From contig NZ_CP078013.2 of the NCBI RefSeq assembly GCF_024112395.2, positions 1,736,001-1,800,000 on the forward strand: DNA of 64,000 nt. Direction: 5' to 3'. The notes beneath the pieces are model-generated. The model did no database searches. It worked only from the letters and a program-made list of their open reading frames with translations, and was not told where the DNA came from. The DNA comes from Pseudomonas pergaminensis. GTDB taxonomy: Bacteria > Pseudomonadota > Gammaproteobacteria > Pseudomonadales > Pseudomonadaceae. Shown in pieces: positions 58,390 to 64,000 of the stretch (its first letter is position 1; each line of letters starts with the position of its first letter). The position numbers and the translations under genes were made by a program.

Positions 58390-59565
58390 TTAAGCGTTGA
58401 TGGCGGCTGCGAACTGCATCAGGTAGCGGTCAGTGATGCGCTGACGCAGGGTGAGGTCTTCCAGGGGCGGCACTGGGGTGTAGTCGTAGTCCAGGGTCAA
58501 TTTGCCGGCCTTGAGGGTGTCCTTGTCATTGATCTCCTCCGGGTACCAGCACTGCCCGCCGATCAGGTAGCCCTGGGCGATCAGCTCGCGGAATTTGGCG
58601 TTGATCCCGTTGATGATGTCTTTCACCAGGGAGGCGTGCATGGGCTTGTCCATGGCCCACATGTGGGCCTCGGCCATGGTGTCGGCGATGATCTGCGCAG
58701 TGCGGGTGTAGTTTTCGAAGGCAAACAGCGGATCGTCGCTGCACGTGCGGCTGCCCCAGAAGCGGAAGCCACCCTCGTTGATCAGGGTGGTGACCTCGTT
58801 GCTGTTGAGGTAGTTGGCGTCGGTGGCCGGGTTTTGCAGGTCCCAGAACACGTCGGCGCTGATGCCGGTCACGCCGTTGACGGCGAAGTTGGAGATGGTT
58901 TTGTGCCAGCCGATGTCTTTGTCGATCAGCGCCCGCAGGCCCAGCGCACGGGCCACTGCCGACGCGGTGACGGTCGCGCTGGTGACCGTGTCCCAGTTCT
59001 GGAACTCCGGCCAGACCACCATGACTTCACGGGCGCCGAAGTTTTCGCGGTAGGCGACTACCTCTTCCTTGGTTTTGCAGTCCCACGCACTCACGTAGGC
59101 GAAGGCGCGCAGGTCCTTGGCGATCGATACCAGAGCGGTGGCCACCGGCTGGCTGTCGAGGCCTGGCACACCGAGGATGCGCGGCGTCATGCCCACACGG
59201 GCCTTGGCGGCGAGCAGGGCTTTCATGCCGGTGTACTTGCCGTCGGCGGTGGTGGTGCCGATCAGGGCGCTGGTGGTGGCGGCTTCGTCTGCGCCTTCCT
59301 TGACCCGCACCACGATGGTGTAGGGCTTGGTCTGGTCCGCGATGGCCTGCAGGCTCTTCGCCAGGGTGCCTTTCACGCCGGCTTTGGCGATGGCGGTTTG
59401 CACATTGGTCAGCAGAACAGGGGTGTCCAGCGGGAAAGCGAGCGGGTCTGCATCTTCAGCCGTACATACCAGGCCGATGACTGCGGTTGCGATGGTGCGA
59501 ATGGGGCGGGTGCCGTCGTTGAGTTCGAGAACCCGCACGCCGTGGAGATAGTCTGAACCGGCCAT
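58390..59565 (-). CDS. Phage tail sheath protein FI
   Basis: 391 residues like P2 gpFI. Markers include YLHGVRVLELNDGTRPI, the central VMVVWPEFQNW and ARALGLRALIDKDIGWHKTISN, plus VNGVTGISADVFWDLQ and the C-terminal LTLRQRITDRYLMQFAAAI. It forms the contractile outer sheath. Confidence 0.95.
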   Translation of the reverse strand: MAGSDYLHGVRVLELNDGTRPIRTIATAVIGLVCTAEDADPLAFPLDTPVLLTNVQTAIAKAGVKGTLAKSLQAIADQTKPYTIVVRVKEGADEAATTSALIGTTTADGKYTGMKALLAAKARVGMTPRILGVPGLDSQPVATALVSIAKDLRAFAYVSAWDCKTKEEVVAYRENFGAREVMVVWPEFQNWDTVTSATVTASAVARALGLRALIDKDIGWHKTISNFAVNGVTGISADVFWDLQNPATDANYLNSNEVTTLINEGGFRFWGSRTCSDDPLFAFENYTRTAQIIADTMAEAHMWAMDKPMHASLVKDIINGINAKFRELIAQGYLIGGQCWYPEEINDKDTLKAGKLTLDYDYTPVPPLEDLTLRQRITDRYLMQFAAAINA

Positions 59566-59656
59566 GGGTGGTTGCCTGCGCTGTGATGGAATGACAGTGC
59601 ACAGGCTGCCGCGCGCGCGCCGGTTGGGCGAGCGCGGCGGGTTGTTGTCGTGGGGT

Positions 59657-60181
59657 TTACAGGTTGGCGTCTACCAACCAGGCGGGGGCGGTGGGTCGCT
59701 GCTCAGTGTTAGGGAATGAATCGGACGCGGGCCAGTCGCGCAGGTCGAGGCGATAGCGCTGCAATTCCTGATACTGCTCGACAGTCAGCGTTGTAGGCCG
59801 ATCTGCTTCCAGTTCGTCGCGGTGACGCGTGACCAGGCTATCAGTGGCCGATAACTGACGGTCACGCCAGGAGCGTTCCTGCTGTCGCGCGTCCTCAGGC
59901 GTCACCTCGGGCGTGATCCATGCGGGACGCCCCTGGTCATCGCTGCCACGGCGCATACCGGGCGGCGGCGCTGTCTGGCCGAATGCCTGCCAGTCTTCAG
60001 CGGTTACTTCGACAGCATCTTCCGGCCAGGTACCCGCCGCGTCATAGGCTGGGCGCTCGGACAGGAAGAGAAAGCCACAATCACGGGCGCTGTAGTAAAT
60101 GACCTCGGGCTGCGGCGGTTCCGGTGTTTCGTAGAACACCTCAAATGATTCGGGCACTGGCGTGTCAGCTTGGTTATCCAT
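59657..60181 (-). CDS. Phage tail fibre assembly protein
   Basis: 174 residues (MDNQADTP...) of the gpG/Tfa type: a YYSARDCGFLF segment at the N-terminus, DQGRPAWITPEVT, and a C-terminal helical part with QLSATDSLVTRHRDELE and TLTVEQYQELQRYRLDLRDWP. It follows the fibre gene; an in-frame TTG at 60187 overlaps the fibre stop. It helps fold or attach the fibre encoded next door. Confidence 0.87.
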   Translation of the reverse strand: MDNQADTPVPESFEVFYETPEPPQPEVIYYSARDCGFLFLSERPAYDAAGTWPEDAVEVTAEDWQAFGQTAPPPGMRRGSDDQGRPAWITPEVTPEDARQQERSWRDRQLSATDSLVTRHRDELEADRPTTLTVEQYQELQRYRLDLRDWPASDSFPNTEQRPTAPAWLVDANL

Positions 60182-60183
60182 GT

Positions 60184-62139
60184 TCAATATCCGATGGCGA
60201 AGATCAGCGGTTTAACGAGCGATTGGTTGCCCGTGCCAAACCATTGCGGGAAAACCTTTATGCCCAGGCGGTCCCAGTATTCAACCTGAAACATCTGGTC
60301 CGACAGCGTGCTGCCTGTGGTTGAACGCGTAAAAACGCCGGCAAAAAGGCATAGGTTAGGAAAAGGAACGGGGTGGTTGATTGCCGGATAGGCGACAGTT
60401 TCAGCACCGCTGATTGGCCCCTCGTACCACTGAAGGTAAAGTGGTGTGCCGTCCTTGGTTGGAATCAGCGCGCGACCATTCGGCTGCAACGCGACGGTCG
60501 CTAGCACGTCCGTGATATTGCCTTCGGTGAAGATCTTCTTGTCACCCCAGACCAGATCGCCCACAGACGACATCTTCAGGTAGCGCGCAAACTTGCTCGA
60601 CCAATTGAATAGCAACGCTGGCGCGTACTTCATATCAGTCTGTGTGCCGCCAACTTCTTGAACTTCCCTGATTTCGGCCGCGCCACCTGCACCATCTCCG
60701 CCATTGTCTGCACCGGCCGGGATAGGACCCGCCAGGATCGGTCGCTGACGACTGACCGTTCCAATCCGAAGAGAGGTTGCCACATCGGCTTTCAGATTGA
60801 GTGATGCTGTGACGGTCGTTGCATAGGTGTTTACCGCCGACCAAACAAAGGCGGTGGTGGCCAACTGTGTGGTGTTGGTGCCGGCGGTAGCCGTTGGAGC
60901 CGTGGGGGTGCCCGTGAGTGCGGGGCTTGCCAAGTTGGCCTTGGACGCAGGACTGAAGTTTCCGCCGTGGTACACCAAGTTACTGCCCCAAAGCAGGTCC
61001 CCCAGGTTCGACATCGCCAAATCGCGAGCTTTCAAACCTTGCCAGTGGAACAAAATACGGGGGGCGTAATCCAGAGTCGTTTGAGCTGCGCCGACTTCCT
61101 GTGCCTCGCGGATCTGCAAGGCTCCGCCGCTTCCGGTGCCATCGATCCCTCCCGGCAATGGCGCCGCCAATGCTGGCAACTGCTGGCTCACTACATCGAC
61201 GCGCAGCGCATTGGTAATGCCGTGCCCGGCGAGCGTAGTCGGGTTGGTACCAGCAATAACACGCCCGTACTTGTCTACGGTCAAAACTGAATAGGTGCCG
61301 GCATTGATGCCCGTTCGCCCCGCGACCATTTCGAAGACCAGTGCAGTGGTCCCGAGCACAATCGGGGCATCTGTGACCAACTGCCAGACGCTGTCGCCAT
61401 TCGCCGTACCCATTTCAACACTGACGAACAGGCCAGGCGTTACCTCGACGCTGGTATCCGCGTCTTGCGTCCGCCTCCAGACCCCTGCAGATGACACGGT
61501 GTACAAACCGTTTTCCTTGGGTGCTGCCTGATTTTTCACCAGAACCCTTACGTCTGCGGGTAACGGCACACCGTCGATTGTTTGCAGGCCGTTCAGCGCG
61601 ATGTTCGCCGTGGTGGCCACCAACACCGAGTGCTTGAAGTCCAGCTTGGAGAGCGCATCGACGACTACGGTGTCGACATACTCGCGGGTTGCGAGCACAA
61701 CGCTGGGGTCAATCTTCAACTCGATATTGGCTGTGCTGCTGACGATCAGGTTGATCCGAATCACCTGGGTTCGGCCGGAACCTTGGGCGAGCAGTGGTTT
61801 GAACGTCGGTGCGCAGTTGGCGACCGCAACCATGTCCCCATCCGCGTCGTACAACGCAAGTTCACGAACCCACCAACCGCCGATGCTTTCCGGGATGATC
61901 TGCTCGGCGATGATCACGCTGGCGTTGGTTGGGTCCACTTTTACCTGGTTAAGCGGCGCGCGGCGGCGCTCGTTGATCAGCTTGGTCTGCGTGCGGCTGG
62001 GGATTGGGTCCGTACCGTTGGCATCCCCCACGCCCATCTGGGCAAAGGTCCAGGGCGTACCAAGGGCGGCGGCGTTGGCCTGCTTGGCTTCACCCACGGC
62101 GGTGAGAATCGCGAAGAACTGGCTGTTTTGGTCGGTCAT
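60184..62139 (-). CDS. Phage tail fibre protein (gpH type) with internal duplication
   Basis: 651 residues. The N-terminal ~150 are the conserved gpH virion-attachment part (LTAVGEAKQANAAALG, ERRRAPLNQVKVDPTNA, IPESIGGWWVRELALYD). A middle linker contains a beta-rich module seen twice: residues ~312-395 (LRVDVVSQQLP...GDLLWGSNLVYHGGN) and ~457-542 (LRIGTVSRQRP...GDLVWGDKKIFTEGN). The C-terminal tip differs and presumably binds the receptor. It overlaps the I gene by four bases. Confidence 0.9.
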   Translation of the reverse strand: MTDQNSQFFAILTAVGEAKQANAAALGTPWTFAQMGVGDANGTDPIPSRTQTKLINERRRAPLNQVKVDPTNASVIIAEQIIPESIGGWWVRELALYDADGDMVAVANCAPTFKPLLAQGSGRTQVIRINLIVSSTANIELKIDPSVVLATREYVDTVVVDALSKLDFKHSVLVATTANIALNGLQTIDGVPLPADVRVLVKNQAAPKENGLYTVSSAGVWRRTQDADTSVEVTPGLFVSVEMGTANGDSVWQLVTDAPIVLGTTALVFEMVAGRTGINAGTYSVLTVDKYGRVIAGTNPTTLAGHGITNALRVDVVSQQLPALAAPLPGGIDGTGSGGALQIREAQEVGAAQTTLDYAPRILFHWQGLKARDLAMSNLGDLLWGSNLVYHGGNFSPASKANLASPALTGTPTAPTATAGTNTTQLATTAFVWSAVNTYATTVTASLNLKADVATSLRIGTVSRQRPILAGPIPAGADNGGDGAGGAAEIREVQEVGGTQTDMKYAPALLFNWSSKFARYLKMSSVGDLVWGDKKIFTEGNITDVLATVALQPNGRALIPTKDGTPLYLQWYEGPISGAETVAYPAINHPVPFPNLCLFAGVFTRSTTGSTLSDQMFQVEYWDRLGIKVFPQWFGTGNQSLVKPLIFAIGY

Positions 62140-62753
62140 GAGTAGATGTCCATCGTGTCGATATGATGTTCGCGGCCACCGATGCGGTACACGCCGCTGA
62201 TGTCGATATCGCGCTGGGTCGGTGGGTAAACGCTGAGTTCGTCGCCTTCGTACACGCAGCCCCCGATGAATACGGTGCCGGTGCTTTCCAGGCTGATCGC
62301 CAAGCCGGTCAGGTGGCGGGTGAGGGGCTTGGCGTCATCGATCAGCCAGGTCAGCTCCTGGTACATTTCTTCGGTAATACCGGTGTCCAGCACGCCAACC
62401 TTCAAGGCAAAGGTGGCGGGCACGCCTTCCGGCACAGTCTCCCACCATTCCATCACCTCGATCAGGTAGCCCAATGGTTCGACCACGCGGCGCAGAGCGC
62501 CGATGGTGCCTTTGTGGGCGTGGATGTAGCGGGATGAACGAATGGCCGCGCGCTTCGTGGCTTCGGTCCAGTTGCTGTCCCACCGGTCGACGGAGAAGGC
62601 CCAGGCCAGGTAAGGCAGCACATTCACTGGGCAGTCGTTCGGGTTGCACAGTTGACGCAGCGGGATCGGCACTCGCTGAATCTGCGCCAGTGCTTGCGCT
62701 GCTTGTCGCTCAAGCGGTGTGGAGTTTCCCGGCAGCAGCTGCTGGGCGCCCAT
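62136..62753 (-). CDS. Phage tail protein I
   Basis: 205 residues like P2 gpI, a baseplate component: LPGNSTPLERQAAQALAQI, LPYLAWAFSVDRWDSNWTE and AIRSSRYIHAHKGTIGALRR are family landmarks. Start overlaps the J stop by one base (TAATG). Confidence 0.92.
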   Translation of the reverse strand: MGAQQLLPGNSTPLERQAAQALAQIQRVPIPLRQLCNPNDCPVNVLPYLAWAFSVDRWDSNWTEATKRAAIRSSRYIHAHKGTIGALRRVVEPLGYLIEVMEWWETVPEGVPATFALKVGVLDTGITEEMYQELTWLIDDAKPLTRHLTGLAISLESTGTVFIGGCVYEGDELSVYPPTQRDIDISGVYRIGGREHHIDTMDIYS

Positions 62754-63664
62754 TACTCGGCACCCCGCGTGACAGTCACACCGGTGCAGTAGGGCGCCTG
62801 GGCTTTGGTGGCGACGATATCGACCCAGTTTTCCAGTACGACCTTGCGGACACCTTCGACAAACAGCGCGGCGTGCAAGGCCGATTCCGACACCTCCATC
62901 GCCAGGCGCCGACGTCGGTTGACGTATGCCAGCAAGCGCTGTTCGGCGGCGGCAATAATCGGTTCCGACTCGGGGCCGCTGGTCAGCAGATAAAGCTTGG
63001 CTTTGACCTGGTAGCGGATGATCTGCGCGCCTTGCACCGTCAGGCGATCACCCACCGGCCGGCGGTCATCGTCGCTCAGGTAGTTTTTGACGGCAGTGAT
63101 CAGGTCCGGCGGTGCCGTCCCATCGCCAAGCAGCGATTGCACGGTGACTACTGCCACCGCAGGTGATGGGCTTTCAGCCGTGGCATCGGCCACCCGACCG
63201 TCAGCGCCTCGGGCATGGAAGATGTAGCTGTTACGCGGGCCGGCGGTGCTCAGCCCTTCCCAGGACATTTGCGCACGCTCGCGCAAGCTGTCGTCGCTCT
63301 CCATGATTCTTGCGACAGGTGGGACCGCCAGGAGCTTGGCTTCCTGAACCACCAGACGCTGGACATTGAAGTTGCCCGCCAGTTGGTCCAGGTCGGGGCC
63401 TTTGGCCAGGGCCAGCAGGTTTGCCATCGACGCTTCATTGACCCGCTGACGCCAGATGGTTTCGCGGTAGGCGTTCTCTTGCAGCAGCTTGGTCAGGGGC
63501 TCGGCTTCCATTTCGAGGCGAGCGGCAATCTGCGGCTGTTCCTCAATCGGCCACAGGCTGATCATGTAGGCCTTGCGCTCGGCCAGGATCACTTCGAAGT
63601 CGATCTGCTCGACGATCTGCGGCGCCGGGAGTTGGCTGAGGTCAATCGCGGCAAAGGAGTTCAT
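62753..63664 (-). CDS. Phage baseplate assembly protein J
   Basis: 303 residues of the gpJ/gp47 family, which forms the baseplate wedge: SFAAIDLSQLPAPQIVEQ, WRQRVNEASMANLLALAKG, LDQLAGNFNVQRLVV and the RARGADGRVADA segment. Its ATG overlaps the W stop (ATGA), showing coupled translation. Confidence 0.93.
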   Translation of the reverse strand: MNSFAAIDLSQLPAPQIVEQIDFEVILAERKAYMISLWPIEEQPQIAARLEMEAEPLTKLLQENAYRETIWRQRVNEASMANLLALAKGPDLDQLAGNFNVQRLVVQEAKLLAVPPVARIMESDDSLRERAQMSWEGLSTAGPRNSYIFHARGADGRVADATAESPSPAVAVVTVQSLLGDGTAPPDLITAVKNYLSDDDRRPVGDRLTVQGAQIIRYQVKAKLYLLTSGPESEPIIAAAEQRLLAYVNRRRRLAMEVSESALHAALFVEGVRKVVLENWVDIVATKAQAPYCTGVTVTRGAE

Positions 63665-64000
63665 ACACTGCCCCCCAGTTGCAGCGGCAGGCTCATGCTC
63701 AACGGCTCGTTGGTGTCGACGATGGTGCCTTCCAGCTCCAGCACGGACTGACCTTGAAGGTTCGCGCCGAGAAACTGCACACGGCTGAGGCTGATGCGGG
63801 TTTCCCAGCGCATCAACGCCATGACGGTGCCCGCGTAGACACGCAGACGTGTAGCGTCGTTGAAGGGATGGTCTACCAGCTCGGGCAGCAGGCTGCCGTA
63901 TTCGCGGCGCATCACTCGGGTGCCGATGCGGGTGGTGAGGATGTCCGTAATGCTCTGGCCGATGTGAGCCAGGTCGCCGATGGCGCCGCCGGTTTCTCGG
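63661..64000 (-). CDS. Phage baseplate protein W (gp25 family), N-terminus beyond window
   Basis: The frame is open to base 64000 and gives 112 visible residues. The gp25/W signature is present: HIGQSITDILTTRIGTRVM followed by YGSLLPELVDHP. It forms part of the baseplate wedge. An internal ATG at 63915 is not the true start. Confidence 0.9.
   Translation of the reverse strand, partial: RETGGAIGDLAHIGQSITDILTTRIGTRVMRREYGSLLPELVDHPFNDATRLRVYAGTVMALMRWETRISLSRVQFLGANLQGQSVLELEGTIVDTNEPLSMSLPLQLGGSV

Noticed and set aside
52938..64000. Tail genes as an R-type pyocin (tailocin) rather than a prophage
   Set aside because: A tyrosine integrase at dusA, a 937-residue replication protein, a CI-type repressor and a CII-like regulator are present, which tailocin clusters lack. 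The head genes would be outside the window, so a defective prophage cannot be excluded.

Overview
The window is a high-GC chromosomal segment from a fluorescent-group Pseudomonas. The evidence is the gene set and order (uup, usp, fadBA, topA, sulA-lexA, psrA, nagZ, mfd, gap, sthA, lolCDE, copRS-cupredoxin, queF, mlaA, rssBC, tal, dusA), which as far as I remember follows the P. aeruginosa PA3020-PA2795 neighbourhood, together with REP/REPIN hairpins scattered between host genes. No rRNA, tRNA or CRISPR array is visible.

Bases 1-42900 are core genome. From left to right: a lytic transglycosylase (cut by the window edge), the ABC-F ATPase Uup, a universal stress protein, a small membrane protein, the fadBA beta-oxidation operon, topA with small conserved genes, the SOS pair lexA-sulA, the fatty-acid sensing repressor psrA, nagZ, a SWIM/SNF2 helicase, mfd-csiV, an N-terminally extended GAPDH, a chalcone-isomerase-fold protein, soluble transhydrogenase, a GDPD phosphodiesterase, PilZ protein, the LolCDE lipoprotein exporter, a copper two-component system with a divergent cupredoxin, QueF, a degenerate HAD protein, MlaA, a second PilZ protein, the RssB/RssC sigma-factor control pair, transaldolase and DusA. 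Regulation can be read directly at several places: paired SOS boxes before lexA, overlapping tandem PsrA boxes at psrA and a matching degenerate pair before fadB, a cop box before the cupredoxin, and a likely minus-strand small RNA before fadB.

Bases ~42900-64000 are the left part of a prophage inserted at the 5' end of dusA. The order is integrase (+), a leftward early block (PrtN-like activator, small genes, a 937-residue primase/helicase, Ogr-like activator, CII/YmfL-like and Cro-like regulators), a rightward CI-type repressor, a two-gene cargo module, and then leftward late genes in exact P2 tail order (W, J, I, fibre, fibre assembly, sheath, tube, E/E', tape measure, U, D). Gene E keeps the P2 programmed -1 frameshift site. 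The other end of the prophage, including head and lysis genes, lies beyond the window.

The most interesting segment is the AT-rich cargo at 50654-52922. It encodes a YejK/NdpA-type nucleoid-associated protein overlapping a protein with a cytosolic N-terminal part and four membrane segments. It lies beside the repressor, is convergent to the late genes and has no obvious role in the phage life cycle. I propose it as a candidate anti-phage or superinfection-exclusion system; this is inference from architecture and location.
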